Counted from the stretch's first letter, positions 8,734 to 17,646 are shown. The stretch: DNA of 64,000 nucleotides from Akkermansia sp. (GCA_017398355.1 JAFQGD010000067.1:1-64000), one strand, 5' to 3'. Made by a program: numbers and translations. The notes: generated by a model from the letters alone, not told the origin.

Positions 8734-9710
8734 ATCCGGATATTCTATTAGATGTGCGCAACCTGAGTGTTTCCTTTGATACGGGGGAGCAGTCTCTCTG
8801 CGCGGTGGATGATGTGAGCTTTTCTGTACCCCGTGGAAAGTGTGTAGGCATAGTGGGGGAGAGTGGTTGTGGCAAGAGTGTGACGGCTATGAGCCTGGTA
8901 CGCTTGCTGCCACGCCCGGCGGGGCGAGTAACGGAGGGCCGCGTGCTCTTTGATGGAGAGGATTTACTCTCTGTACGCTCCCGCCGTTTGCGGGAAATAC
9001 GCGGTGGCCGTATTGGTGTGATATTTCAGGAGCCTATGAATGCCCTGAACCCGGTGCATAAAATAGGTGACCAAATTGCGGAAACGCTGATGTTGCACAA
9101 GGGCATGAGCGCTGATGCGGCGTGGAAAGAAGCTATCAATTTGCTCAATTATGTGCGCATACCGGATCCTGAGGCGCGTGTGGAAGATTACCCCATGTCT
9201 CTTTCTGGCGGTATGCGGCAGCGCATTGTCATTGCTATAGCCCTGGCTTGCCGCCCGGAACTCATCATTGCAGATGAACCCACAACGGCGTTGGATGTAA
9301 CCGTGCAGCAGCAAATTTTGGCTCTCTTGAGGGAGCTGAGAGAGGAATTGGGCGCATCTTCACTGCTGATTACGCATGATTTGGGGGTCATTGCCCAGAA
9401 TTGTGACAAGGTGTGTGTGATGTATGCCGGGCGAATAGTGGAAAGCGCAGATGTCCACTCCCTTTTTACCTCCCCTCGGCATGCGTACACTAAGGCTTTG
9501 TTGGCCTCCATGCCTCGCTTAGATTACCCACGCAAGACTCATTTACCCACCATCCCGGGACAGGTGCCACCGATACGAGATTATGTGCCGGGTTGCCGTT
9601 TTTGCCAACGCATGGGTCGCAAAGGGGTGACGCTGCATAAGAGACCTCCGTACTTGGAGGTAGAGCCGGGGCATTTTGTGGAGGCTTGCCCCGTGTGTTC
9701 CACTCTGTGA
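8730..9710 (+). CDS. Peptide ABC transporter ATP-binding protein (OppD/DppD type)
   Basis: 326 residues. Walker A is 'GESGCGKSVT', the signature is 'LSGGMRQRIVIA', Walker B is 'ELIIADEPTTALD', and the H-loop is in 'LLITHDLGVIA'. The C-terminal oligopeptide-transporter extension contains 'PRHAYTKALLASMP' and four cysteines in two pairs ('CRFC', 'CPVC'). OppD/DppD ATPases use such cysteines to hold a [4Fe-4S] cluster. The start overlaps the previous stop by 4 bases; a longer in-frame start at 8685 would run into the binding-protein gene. No second ATPase (OppF) follows, so either this one acts as a homodimer or its partner is elsewhere. Confidence 0.93.
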   Translation: MNPDILLDVRNLSVSFDTGEQSLCAVDDVSFSVPRGKCVGIVGESGCGKSVTAMSLVRLLPRPAGRVTEGRVLFDGEDLLSVRSRRLREIRGGRIGVIFQEPMNALNPVHKIGDQIAETLMLHKGMSADAAWKEAINLLNYVRIPDPEARVEDYPMSLSGGMRQRIVIAIALACRPELIIADEPTTALDVTVQQQILALLRELREELGASSLLITHDLGVIAQNCDKVCVMYAGRIVESADVHSLFTSPRHAYTKALLASMPRLDYPRKTHLPTIPGQVPPIRDYVPGCRFCQRMGRKGVTLHKRPPYLEVEPGHFVEACPVCSTL

Positions 9711-9760
9711 GTGAAACTGTTTTTGTGCATGGAGACAGAATGGGTGTCTTACCCATTACT

Positions 9761-10099
9761 ATGCCGGAATTCATACACCCTTTTAGTGGAAACGCAGCTA
9801 TAACAAAGCTGAGTCACAGTGAACTCGTGCGCGCCGTCCGTTTCATGATTGCCGCAGAATACGAGGCCATACAGCTCTATGAGCAGTTGGCTGAATCTAC
9901 TGATAACGATGCTGCCCGCAGAGTGTTGCGGGATATTGCAGATGAAGAAAAGGAACACGTGGGAGAGTTTCAGCAACTCCTGAGCCTCCTCGCGCCCCAA
10001 GATGAAGATTTTTACCGTGAGGGACGGGAAGAGGCCGCTATTTATCTAGATGCCATACAGGCTCGGGAAGGGGCATGCATGGATAAAAAGGAGGGCTGA
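9761..10099 (+). CDS. Small ferritin-like (demi-rubrerythrin) di-iron protein
   Basis: 112 residues. Two helices carry iron-ligand motifs: 'AAEYEAIQLYEQ' and 'DIADEEKEHVGEF', i.e. E/ExxH patterns of the ferritin superfamily. The short length means a dimer must form a complete four-helix bundle. The N-terminus 'MPEFIHPFSG' and the 'STDNDAARRVLRDIADEEK' core resemble small rubrerythrin-like proteins, some of which are encapsulin cargo or peroxide-linked iron oxidases. I start at 9761 because family members begin MPEF-NPFSG. An upstream ATG at 9740 has a GGAG five bases before it and would add seven residues. No encapsulin gene is in this window. It lies 50 bases after the transporter ATPase. 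Confidence 0.8.
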   Translation: MPEFIHPFSGNAAITKLSHSELVRAVRFMIAAEYEAIQLYEQLAESTDNDAARRVLRDIADEEKEHVGEFQQLLSLLAPQDEDFYREGREEAAIYLDAIQAREGACMDKKEG

Positions 10100-10103
10100 A
10101 ATC

Positions 10104-11033
10104 TCAGCGTTTCTCGTTTTCTGCAGCTTTGGCTGTATTTTCTGGCTGAGGTACTGCGGTTGCTTCCAGCGTGCCAAGTACGGTGGGCAACCCGGTGCTG
10201 ATGCCTTCTTTGGCTTTCTCTCCCATACGGTTGATAGCCTTGGTATCAACCTTGGGCATGCCGTCCATGGCGTTGGCCATGGTGCGGATGTGGGCATGCA
10301 TCCATTCCCGGTTGATATCCGGTTGTTTCATCGTGCGGCGCAAATTGGAGAGAGCCTCGCTTACGGGGCTTCCTTCCCTTTCCGGATCTGCAATTGCCGG
10401 TGCGGCTATGATGAAAATATCATGGAAAGATGCAGTCGTTTTTTTGCGTCCGTTTTGCTCCAGACTTCGTTCATGTACAATGGCTCCGCAGAGCACGCTG
10501 CATGGGCGCTTTTCCCCTGTCTCCGGGTCTGTGTGTGTGGCTGCATAGCTGGAGCTAAGCAGGTATACCTCCCCATCTACATCGTTGCCCAGGGCTTTGC
10601 GGATGCGGTCTCTGCCCAAGCGAAACTCGCGCACATCCTCTGTGGCATGCATCAGTAGGGAGTTGCTCTGCTTGGGGTGCAGGGTGTAGCCCGGCAGATT
10701 GCGTACCGCCGGTTCCAATAATTTTGCCAGCTCTCCGGCATCTGTCGTGATATGGCGGATGGGAATCTCATATGCGGAGATGTAGTGAGCCTTGATATTC
10801 TGGGCCGCGTTGTCCAGCACCATGGTGCGTACACAAACATTGGCCGGGTGTTCGGCTGCCGTATCCCACTGCACATTGCCAAAGCCCTTCCAGCCCTTGG
10901 GCAAGGGATAGGTGATGGCCGGGGTCTTGATGACCTCATCATGCAGTACAGCTTTGGGGGCTTTACCGAATGCTACGGTACCGGTCAGCACAAGGCCAAC
11001 CGTCAGAAAAGGGAAGAGGGTGAGGGAATTCAT
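10104..11033 (-). CDS. Secreted protein of unknown function
   Basis: 309 residues with an N-terminal signal peptide (hydrophobic residues 5-22, then 'FGKAPKAV'). The mature part has a beta-rich segment around 'YPLPKGWKGFGNVQWDTAA' and a stretch 'VYLLSSSYAATHTDPETGE', and ends in a Glu/Ala/Lys-rich tail from about residue 285. I do not recognise a family. The ATG at 11031-11033 is preceded by TTGACA-N17-CAGAAT with only 7 bases between the -10 box and the start, so a leaderless transcript is predicted. It is convergent with the ferritin-like gene, four bases away. Confidence 0.75.
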   Translation of the reverse strand: MNSLTLFPFLTVGLVLTGTVAFGKAPKAVLHDEVIKTPAITYPLPKGWKGFGNVQWDTAAEHPANVCVRTMVLDNAAQNIKAHYISAYEIPIRHITTDAGELAKLLEPAVRNLPGYTLHPKQSNSLLMHATEDVREFRLGRDRIRKALGNDVDGEVYLLSSSYAATHTDPETGEKRPCSVLCGAIVHERSLEQNGRKKTTASFHDIFIIAAPAIADPEREGSPVSEALSNLRRTMKQPDINREWMHAHIRTMANAMDGMPKVDTKAINRMGEKAKEGISTGLPTVLGTLEATAVPQPENTAKAAENEKR

Positions 11034-11040
11034 CAATCAC

Positions 11041-11069
11041 ATTCTGTAGTATGGAAATCCATTTGTCAA
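11041..11069 (-). promoter_or_regulatory. Promoter of the secreted-protein gene (leaderless)
   Basis: TTGACA at 11064-11069, 17-base spacer, CAGAAT at 11041-11046 (minus strand). The start codon follows after 7 bases. Confidence 0.55.
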
Positions 11070-11083
11070 TACAAAAAGTTGCG

Positions 11084-13027
11084 TCAGCGCTCGTAATACG
11101 TATAACCGTTCAGGCCATTGCGGTATGCTTCTAAGGCAACGCGACGTTGGCGCGGGGTGATGAGGCCGTTTTCAACCGCTTTTTCGGCAAGATTGCGGAA
11201 TCGGCTCACCAAATCTCTTGCATCGTACTTCACATAGGAGAGCACATCTGCCACGCAGTCGCCCTCTTCTTCGCTGGTGTATACGGGGCGTCCGTTTTCC
11301 AAGTGTACGCTTACAACATTTGTGTCCCCGAGCAGGTTGTGAATATCCCCCAGGGTTTCTTGGTATGCACCTACCAAGAAGATGGCAACGTAGTAGTTTT
11401 CTTCGCCATAGATGTCTACCTCATGCAGAGGAAGGGATTTTGCAACGTCTTCGCGGTCAATAAACTTATCGACTTTTCCATCACAGTCGCAGGTGATGTC
11501 TACCAACACCGTTTTCTGGGTGGGGCGTTCCTCCAATCGTTGGATGGGCATGACGGGGAAGAGCTGATCGATGGCCCATGAATCCGGCAAGCTTTGGAAG
11601 AGCGAGAAATTGGCATAGTAGAAGTCTACCATGTTGTCGGATACTTCCTTAAGGTCTTCGGGGATTTCGCTCATCTCTGCAATGCGGCGGGAGATGAGCC
11701 CCATGATGTGCCAGTAAAGGGCTTCGCCAATACCTCGTTCGCGCAAAGTTGCTGTACCGTAGTAGAACTGCATGCGGAGTTGGTCGCGGTAGAAGTTGGC
11801 ATCATTATAACACTCTTGGATGTTTTTGCGGGTGAGCATGCGGTGGGTTTCATCCAAGGCTTGGAGTACCTCGCTGGCATTTTCCGGTAATTGAGGAATC
11901 TTAGCCTCGCTCCCGGGAGAGCTTGTTACATCCAATATATTGAACACCAGTACGGAGTGATATGCTGAGATGGCACGCCCTGATTCTGTAACCAATGTGG
12001 GGTGCTCCACATTGTACTTTGTACACATTTCGCCGACGACTTCTACAATATCTCGGGCATATTCTTCGATGGAGTAGTTACAGGAGGAATGGAAGTTGGT
12101 CTTGGAGCCATCATAGTCTACAGCCAAGCCGCCGCCCATATCCAAGGTGCCCATGGGAGCTCCCTCTCGCACCAAATCAATGTACATGCGGCAGGCCTCG
12201 GTGAGCCCTTCTCGCACAACCGAGATGTTGGGAATTTGGGAGCCCTGGTGGTAGTGCAATACTTTCAGGCAATGCAGCATGCCGACTTCTTTCAGTTGGT
12301 CTACTACATCAATGACTTGGGCAGAGTTGAGGCCAAAGACGGATTTATCGCCGGCTGATTCGCTCCAATGACCGGAGCCTTTGGATGCTAAGCGCACGCG
12401 TACACCCAAATTGGGCTCAATTCCCAGAATCTTGGCTCGCTCCAAAATGGCCGGCAGCTCACTGGGCATTTCCAGAATCAGATGCACGTTGACTCCCATT
12501 TGCTGCCCCATGAGGGCAAGGTCTATGAACTCATCATCTTTGTACCCATTGCACATGAGGAAGGCTTTGGGGTCTTTCATTTGAGCCATGGCGGCTATTA
12601 ACTCCGGCTTGGAACCGGCTTCTAAGCCATAATGATAGCGAGCCCCGAAAGAGACAATTTCCTCTACGATTTGGCGTTGCTGATTGACTTTGATGGGGTA
12701 GACACCACGGTATTTTCCCTTGTACCCGACAGCTTTGATGGCTTTGGCAAAGCTCTTATTGAGCTCTTCAATACGGGCACAGAGCAAATCCCGGAAACGC
12801 AGCAGCACCGGGGCATCCGTACCTCGCTCGGCAAGCCCTTTCATGATTTCTGCCAAGCTCACATCTTTCAGATTGCAGTCCGAATCCATCAGCTTGACTG
12901 TCACTTCTCCCCCGCGGGATACATCAAAATATCCATTGCTCCAATTATGGATTCCATATAGTTCTGCGGAGTCTGCTGTAGTCCAGTTCTTGACTTTGCG
13001 ACGGATAACAGGCTTCTTTTGCGACAT
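11084..13027 (-). CDS. speA: Biosynthetic arginine decarboxylase
   Basis: 647 residues, the usual length of SpeA. It is a PLP-dependent fold-III decarboxylase converting arginine to agmatine, the first step of the agmatine route to putrescine and spermidine. Family markers include 'WSNGYFDVSRGGEVTV' at the N-terminus, 'GVYPIKVNQQRQIVEEI' with the PLP lysine, 'LDMGGGLAVDYDGS', 'TESGRAISAYHSVLV' and the C-terminal 'GLNGYTYYER'. It is monocistronic with its own strong promoter and a leader of about 60 bases. The only good Shine-Dalgarno (GGAGG) lies about 40 bases before the ATG rather than next to it. Confidence 0.97.
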   Translation of the reverse strand: MSQKKPVIRRKVKNWTTADSAELYGIHNWSNGYFDVSRGGEVTVKLMDSDCNLKDVSLAEIMKGLAERGTDAPVLLRFRDLLCARIEELNKSFAKAIKAVGYKGKYRGVYPIKVNQQRQIVEEIVSFGARYHYGLEAGSKPELIAAMAQMKDPKAFLMCNGYKDDEFIDLALMGQQMGVNVHLILEMPSELPAILERAKILGIEPNLGVRVRLASKGSGHWSESAGDKSVFGLNSAQVIDVVDQLKEVGMLHCLKVLHYHQGSQIPNISVVREGLTEACRMYIDLVREGAPMGTLDMGGGLAVDYDGSKTNFHSSCNYSIEEYARDIVEVVGEMCTKYNVEHPTLVTESGRAISAYHSVLVFNILDVTSSPGSEAKIPQLPENASEVLQALDETHRMLTRKNIQECYNDANFYRDQLRMQFYYGTATLRERGIGEALYWHIMGLISRRIAEMSEIPEDLKEVSDNMVDFYYANFSLFQSLPDSWAIDQLFPVMPIQRLEERPTQKTVLVDITCDCDGKVDKFIDREDVAKSLPLHEVDIYGEENYYVAIFLVGAYQETLGDIHNLLGDTNVVSVHLENGRPVYTSEEEGDCVADVLSYVKYDARDLVSRFRNLAEKAVENGLITPRQRRVALEAYRNGLNGYTYYER

Positions 13028-13094
13028 GTGATGCTGTGTGGTTTACTAGTTTTCAGGTTGTTTTACCTCCGCAGTCTCGTGTGCGTGCGCGGGG

Positions 13095-13123
13095 GTTATA
13101 GCCTACATTGTATCAATTGTCAA
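13095..13123 (-). promoter_or_regulatory. Promoter of speA
   Basis: TTGACA at 13118-13123, 17-base spacer, TATAAC at 13095-13100 (minus strand): 11 of 12 consensus bases. Transcription should start near 13088. The rest of 13124-13219, up to the divergent ankyrin gene, shows no further clear feature apart from that gene's own Shine-Dalgarno sequence. Confidence 0.75.
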
Positions 13124-13219
13124 TAAAACTTTGCAGCTGTAAAGGATGGGTGGGTTAAAAAGTGAAGTACGCTTTTGGCTGGACAGCGAGCCGATTATTT
13201 TGGTATAAAGGAGGCTCGT

Positions 13220-14023
13220 ATGAAAGATGTGTTCAATCCCTTGGTGTTGTTGGTCATTTTATTGGCCTTGGCAATGCGCGTGACAAACGCGGATTCAGAG
13301 ATGGCTACAACGCTAGATTTGATGATGCTGACACTTTGCGCAGTGTGCGGTATATTGAGTTTGGTACTTGGGGTAGCGCGTATGATGGTGCGGAGGCGGG
13401 CGCTGATGCCGATTGTGTGGGCTGTTGTTTATTTGATTGTGGGCTGCTGTGTGTGGACGATTAGCTTTAAAAAAACGGAACAAGGGGAGGAAAGGGCTTC
13501 TTACCTGGCTCTTACAACGCAGTATCGGGCAGAGGGCAACCCCATGATTCGGAATGAAGAGGGGGATAGCCTCCCTGCGTTGGCGGCGGCATTGGGGGAA
13601 ACCCGTGTGTTGGAAGAGATTTTACAGGTACATGGAGCAGAAATACCTGTGGAGGTAAAAATTGAGGCAGCCTATGCGGCTGCTGCGGCCGGAAAAGTGT
13701 CTGCGTTGGAACTATTGCTGGCAAGCGGTGTACCTGTAGATGCGAGCTACGAGAGCACAACGCTGCTCAATGCTGCAGCCCAGAATGGAATGACGGATGC
13801 TATGCTCACGCTACTCAAGCGAGGAGCTAATGTAAACTTGGCAGACGATGAGGGAACATCCCCGCTGATGAGTGCAGTAATGACAGATCGCCCCACCCCC
13901 GTGCGATTGTTGCTCAAATACGGGGCGGATGCAACGCAGCTGGACAAGAATGGCCGGGATGCAGCCAGCTATGCGCGTAGTGAGGAAGTCTCGGCTCTGC
14001 TGTCTCCCGGCACTCAGCTTTGA
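13220..14023 (+). CDS. Membrane-anchored ankyrin-repeat protein
   Basis: 267 residues. Three hydrophobic segments lie at about residues 6-22, 32-52 and 60-78. After a short linker, ankyrin repeats occupy about residues 110-260, with typical phrases 'VSALELLLASGVPVD', 'TTLLNAAAQNGMTDAMLTLL' and 'VRLLLKYGADATQLDKNGRD'. The repeats probably face the cytoplasm and mediate protein contacts; the partner is unknown. The start at 13220 is supported by one of the few strong Shine-Dalgarno sequences in the window, AAAGGAGG at 13207-13214, five bases upstream. The gene is convergent with, and overlaps by 10 bases, the HAD-FolB fusion gene. Confidence 0.85.
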   Translation: MKDVFNPLVLLVILLALAMRVTNADSEMATTLDLMMLTLCAVCGILSLVLGVARMMVRRRALMPIVWAVVYLIVGCCVWTISFKKTEQGEERASYLALTTQYRAEGNPMIRNEEGDSLPALAAALGETRVLEEILQVHGAEIPVEVKIEAAYAAAAAGKVSALELLLASGVPVDASYESTTLLNAAAQNGMTDAMLTLLKRGANVNLADDEGTSPLMSAVMTDRPTPVRLLLKYGADATQLDKNGRDAASYARSEEVSALLSPGTQL

Positions 14024-14994
14024 GCGGTGGTACAGAATGCGCAGGAAGCAATCTCCGGCAAAATGTACTTGTGAACCTCCACGGTGGCAGTGGTTGCGTG
14101 GAATTCCCGCACGCAGCAGGTAGCCAATTCATCCGCCAGAGTTTCGACCAGATTGTAGGCTTTGCTACCGGCTAGTTCGATTAGTCTGTATGTGAGACGG
14201 GCGTAATCTATTGTACGGCTGATATCCTCTTGCATATCTGCAAAGGGGCAGGCTACTGAAAGGGTGATATTTGCGGTGAGCCGTTGGGGCGCACTACGCT
14301 CTTCCTCCGTAATGCCAATGTGGCAAGATAATTCTAAACGGTGAAGCTTAATAGTTTCTTTCGGTGCGGAGGTGGTGTGCTCCATGAGGCGACGGAGCGC
14401 GCCTAGGTGGGGTATGATGAGGTCCGGCTCTGCCTGAGCCAGTTGCTGCACGTTGTTGTAACCAGTTTGTACGCCAATGGCTGTGATGCCGGCGCAATGC
14501 GCTGCCGTGATATCATGCTGCATATCGCCGATAAAGGCTGTTTCATGGGGAAGTAACCCATGCTGCTTCATGAGCGAGGGGATGTAGTGTTCCTTATTGC
14601 GGATACCGGAATGAATATGCTCAAAAAAGTGCAGCATGTCCATCTCCCGCACCTGTTGGTCAAAAGCCGGCGGATCCATGCTTGTGAGGATGAAGCAGCG
14701 GATGCCCCGCCGGCGGCAAAAATCCAAGAAATCTCTTGCGTGGGGGATGGGCGTTACCTTGAGGGTGGAGTTGTCGAACGATTCGCGGTAGTAATTCTCC
14801 AGCTCTTCCAGTTTGGCTTGAGGGGTTTTCCACGCATAATAGTCCGGATAGGGGAGCTGAAACTCATTGCGGAAACTCTCGCGGTCAAGCGGGGGCAAAT
14901 CGTAGTGGCTGAGCACAAAGTTTGTAGCCTCTATGGTGATTGCCATATCATCGCAGAGCGTGCCGGACCAGTCGAAAATGATGTTGCGGAACAT
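14014..14994 (-). CDS. Fusion of HAD-family phosphatase and dihydroneopterin aldolase (FolB)
   Basis: 326 residues, two enzymes in one chain. Residues 1-205 are a HAD hydrolase of the phosphoglycolate-phosphatase/phosphonatase type. Motif I is 'FDWSGTLCDD' (Ser replaces the usual second Asp), motif II is in 'RCFILTSMD', and motif IV is 'AFIGDMQHDITAA'. Residues about 215-320 are dihydroneopterin aldolase. 'CHIGITEEERSAPQRL', the Tyr in 'TIDYARLTYRL', 'NLVETLADELA' and the Lys in 'VEVHKYILPEIAS' match the FolB active site, which cleaves 7,8-dihydroneopterin to 6-hydroxymethyl-dihydropterin in folate synthesis. The phosphate of dihydroneopterin phosphate must be removed just before this step, so the HAD half may supply it. 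This is the last gene of the nadB operon, 19 bases after the previous gene. Confidence 0.88.
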   Translation of the reverse strand: MFRNIIFDWSGTLCDDMAITIEATNFVLSHYDLPPLDRESFRNEFQLPYPDYYAWKTPQAKLEELENYYRESFDNSTLKVTPIPHARDFLDFCRRRGIRCFILTSMDPPAFDQQVREMDMLHFFEHIHSGIRNKEHYIPSLMKQHGLLPHETAFIGDMQHDITAAHCAGITAIGVQTGYNNVQQLAQAEPDLIIPHLGALRRLMEHTTSAPKETIKLHRLELSCHIGITEEERSAPQRLTANITLSVACPFADMQEDISRTIDYARLTYRLIELAGSKAYNLVETLADELATCCVREFHATTATVEVHKYILPEIASCAFCTTAQS

Positions 14995-15013
14995 GAGAAC
15001 AAAGGGAAAGTGT

Positions 15014-16003
15014 TTATTTGCGGACGGAGGGGGCAGATCCGTAGCCGGCTTTTGACCCTCGTGTTCTGATGCGGTTTTTCAGTTGGTACTTTTGTACAGC
15101 TTTTTTGAGCGCCGGGTTCAGGAATGGGTTGTCTTTGCCAAACTTGGCCCATGGCCCGCCCGGTACCAAGGAAAAATCAACAAAACGCCAGTGTACCTTT
15201 GCCATGCCCCCCGGAATGCCCAAGTAATCGCGCACGGCGGGTGAAATATCTATGCCTGCTCCGTGATTGGCCTTGTTGCGGGGGCGCGCCCCTCCGAATA
15301 CATATTGCCAATCATCTGTGCAGAAGGGACCACAATCTTCCCATTGGGCAAAGCAATACCGCCCATTGTAGTATATCTGCACCCACATACCGCGGCACAC
15401 GGATTCGTACTTACCTTCTTTATCCCTTCTGTACCAAGGGATGACTTTGGATGCTTCCGGCTTGGATCCGCCTTTCTGGATATCATTGTAGGGGAGCGCA
15501 ATGTAAAAGGGGTTTAGTTGGGGGGTAAATCCCTTGGGAGCGAATGTTTTTGGGTCGCGGTTGGCGGGGTTCGGGTCATCAAATCCGCCGTAATTGTCAT
15601 CCCATGCGCTATCCCAACTACTGGCTGTATTGGGCGTTGGATTCCGTTCTGTCGGGCGTTCTCCTATGTAAAAGTAAGTGGCAGTAATATCATAATGCCA
15701 AGGATAGGCTCCTTTGCGTGGCGGGGTGGGGACTTTCTTAGGGTCAGGAAAATTGCGCCGGTGACTTTGATCTACGTTTGGTCGTATGGGCCCGTTTTTG
15801 ATGGATGCTTTCAACAGGCTGTCATCGCTCATGCTCTTGCGAGTATCGGACGCTACTCGAAGAACGAGCTTTTGCCGAGCAGCGAGAGACCTTTCGATAG
15901 ATTTGCTGGTGGCTCCGGGTACGCTCGCTGCGGCAAGCGGTGTAGTAGTGGAGTATGCAAAAAAGGCAAGAAGGAAGAGTTGACAGACAGTAAGTCGGGG
16001 CAT
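15014..16003 (-). CDS. Secreted protein with possible double-psi beta-barrel-like domain
   Basis: 329 residues. The N-terminal signal peptide ends near 'PLAAASVPG'. After a basic, Pro-rich linker, residues about 155-290 form a compact domain with 'NPFYIALPYND', 'CRGMWVQIYYNGRYCFAQWE', 'DCGPFCTDDWQYVFG' and 'NHGAGIDISPAVRDYLGI'. Paired cysteines plus the 'WEDCGPF...GIDISPA' layout are reminiscent of RlpA/expansin/3D-type barrels, in which a buried Asp acts on peptidoglycan or polysaccharide. I assign that only tentatively. The basic C-terminus is probably disordered. It lies 23 bases after nadB and 19 bases before the HAD-FolB gene. Confidence 0.75.
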   Translation of the reverse strand: MPRLTVCQLFLLAFFAYSTTTPLAAASVPGATSKSIERSLAARQKLVLRVASDTRKSMSDDSLLKASIKNGPIRPNVDQSHRRNFPDPKKVPTPPRKGAYPWHYDITATYFYIGERPTERNPTPNTASSWDSAWDDNYGGFDDPNPANRDPKTFAPKGFTPQLNPFYIALPYNDIQKGGSKPEASKVIPWYRRDKEGKYESVCRGMWVQIYYNGRYCFAQWEDCGPFCTDDWQYVFGGARPRNKANHGAGIDISPAVRDYLGIPGGMAKVHWRFVDFSLVPGGPWAKFGKDNPFLNPALKKAVQKYQLKNRIRTRGSKAGYGSAPSVRK

Positions 16004-16026
16004 GTGTTTGGTTATGAAATTTCTTA

Positions 16027-17625
16027 TTACCAGTTGTGAATGACGCTGGGTCGCGCGTTGGGGAGCTTATCCGGAGCATCGAGCGTATAATGCAGACCTC
16101 GGGATTCTTGGCGGCGTATGGCACAATCGACAATGAGGGATGCGGTGAGTGCTAGGTTTCTCAAATCAATGATTTCCGGGGTGACGCGGTAGCCCCAATA
16201 GTATTCATTGATTTCGCGATTGATGTTGCGGAGTCGAGTCGCCGCGCGTTGCAGACGGTGATTGGTGCGGACGATGCTTACATAATCGGTCATCGTGCGG
16301 CGTACTTCATCCCAACAGTGGTAGAGAATAGCTAAGTCATCTCGCTCAGCCTTGGCTCCGTGAATCCACTCAGGGATGGGGTAGTCCTCCATTTTGTGTG
16401 CTAGGGGTAAGCGTGTAAGCATGGTTGCGAGGGCGCGTTTGGAGGTGACAACGCACTCCAGAAGAGAATTGCTGGCCAATCGATTCGCCCCGTGTAAACC
16501 CGTACAGGCACATTCCCCGGCTGCAAAGAGGCCGCGAAGAGATGTTTGACCATTGGTGTTCGTTTGGATGCCGCCACATTGGTAGTGTGCGGAGGGTACC
16601 ACAGGAATCATATCTTTCTCTGCATCTACACCGTAGCTTTTGCACGTTTCGTAAATAAAAGGGAAACGCTCGGCCATGAAACCAGCCGGCTTGTGAGTCA
16701 TATCCAAATACATGCAAGGATGACCGGTTCGCAAAATTTCACTGTTGATGGCTCGCGCAACAATATCGCGCGGTGCCAAGCTCTTGCGAGAATCGTATTT
16801 TTGCATGAATTCTTTACCATCAGGTCCTTTGATGATGCCACCTTCTCCGCGTACCGCTTCGGAGATGAGGAAGGTGAGCCCCTCTCGATCCGAGCTCTTG
16901 GGATTGTAGAAGGTGGTGGGATGGAATTGCACAAACTCCATGTTAGAGATATTGGCTCCGGCTCTCCAAGCCATGGCAACACCGTCTCCGGTGGCTGTTT
17001 GCGGATTGGTGGTGTACATATAGACCCTACCTGTACCCCCGGTGGCCAACATGATGCGGTCGCAGCGGAAAATATCTACTGCGCCTGTCGCTGGATTCAG
17101 GACATACACTCCCAGTACTCGATCTTCTGTTACGCAGCCTAATTTTGCTGTGGTGATAAGGTCGATAGCTATGCGGTGGTCAAGAATCTCAATGTTGGGA
17201 TGGCGGCGTGCGCATTCTAACAACTTGGAGCTGATTTCTAAGCCTGTCGTGTCTTTGGAATGCAGGATACGCCGTTTTCCGTGGCCACCTTCTCGCCCTA
17301 GGCTGAACCCTCCATCTTGCTGCTGGTCAAAGTCCACCCCCCATTCAAGAAGTTCGCGGATGGCCTCCGGAGCTTCTGTGACGATGGTGCGCACGGCTTC
17401 TTCATCGCAGAGTCCGGCTCCGGCATCCAAGGTGTCTGCAATATGTTCTTCGAATGTATCGTTTTTGTCCATCACGGCAGCAATGCCGCCTTGTGCTTTG
17501 GCCGAGCTGGAAACGAGCGGGTCATTCTTGCACAGGACAATAACCTTTCCATGTTCTGCTGCTCGCAGGGCAAAGCTGAGTCCGGCTACCCCGCTACCGA
17601 TAACTAAGAAATCTGTCGTAATCAT
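16027..17625 (-). CDS. nadB: L-aspartate oxidase
   Basis: 532 residues, the standard length. NadB is a cytoplasmic flavoprotein that oxidises L-aspartate to iminoaspartate for NAD synthesis with NadA. The FAD Rossmann motif 'VIGSGVAGLSFALRAAEHG' is at the N-terminus. 'SSAKAQGGIAAV', 'EGGHGKRRILHSKDTTG', 'MEFVQFHPTTF' and 'HYQCGGIQTNTNGQTSL' are characteristic of NadB as opposed to succinate dehydrogenase. It is the first gene of a three-gene operon with a secreted protein and the HAD-FolB fusion. nadA and nadC are not in the window. Confidence 0.95.
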   Translation of the reverse strand: MITTDFLVIGSGVAGLSFALRAAEHGKVIVLCKNDPLVSSSAKAQGGIAAVMDKNDTFEEHIADTLDAGAGLCDEEAVRTIVTEAPEAIRELLEWGVDFDQQQDGGFSLGREGGHGKRRILHSKDTTGLEISSKLLECARRHPNIEILDHRIAIDLITTAKLGCVTEDRVLGVYVLNPATGAVDIFRCDRIMLATGGTGRVYMYTTNPQTATGDGVAMAWRAGANISNMEFVQFHPTTFYNPKSSDREGLTFLISEAVRGEGGIIKGPDGKEFMQKYDSRKSLAPRDIVARAINSEILRTGHPCMYLDMTHKPAGFMAERFPFIYETCKSYGVDAEKDMIPVVPSAHYQCGGIQTNTNGQTSLRGLFAAGECACTGLHGANRLASNSLLECVVTSKRALATMLTRLPLAHKMEDYPIPEWIHGAKAERDDLAILYHCWDEVRRTMTDYVSIVRTNHRLQRAATRLRNINREINEYYWGYRVTPEIIDLRNLALTASLIVDCAIRRQESRGLHYTLDAPDKLPNARPSVIHNW

Positions 17626-17646
17626 CGTCGTGATAGATGCGCGCGC

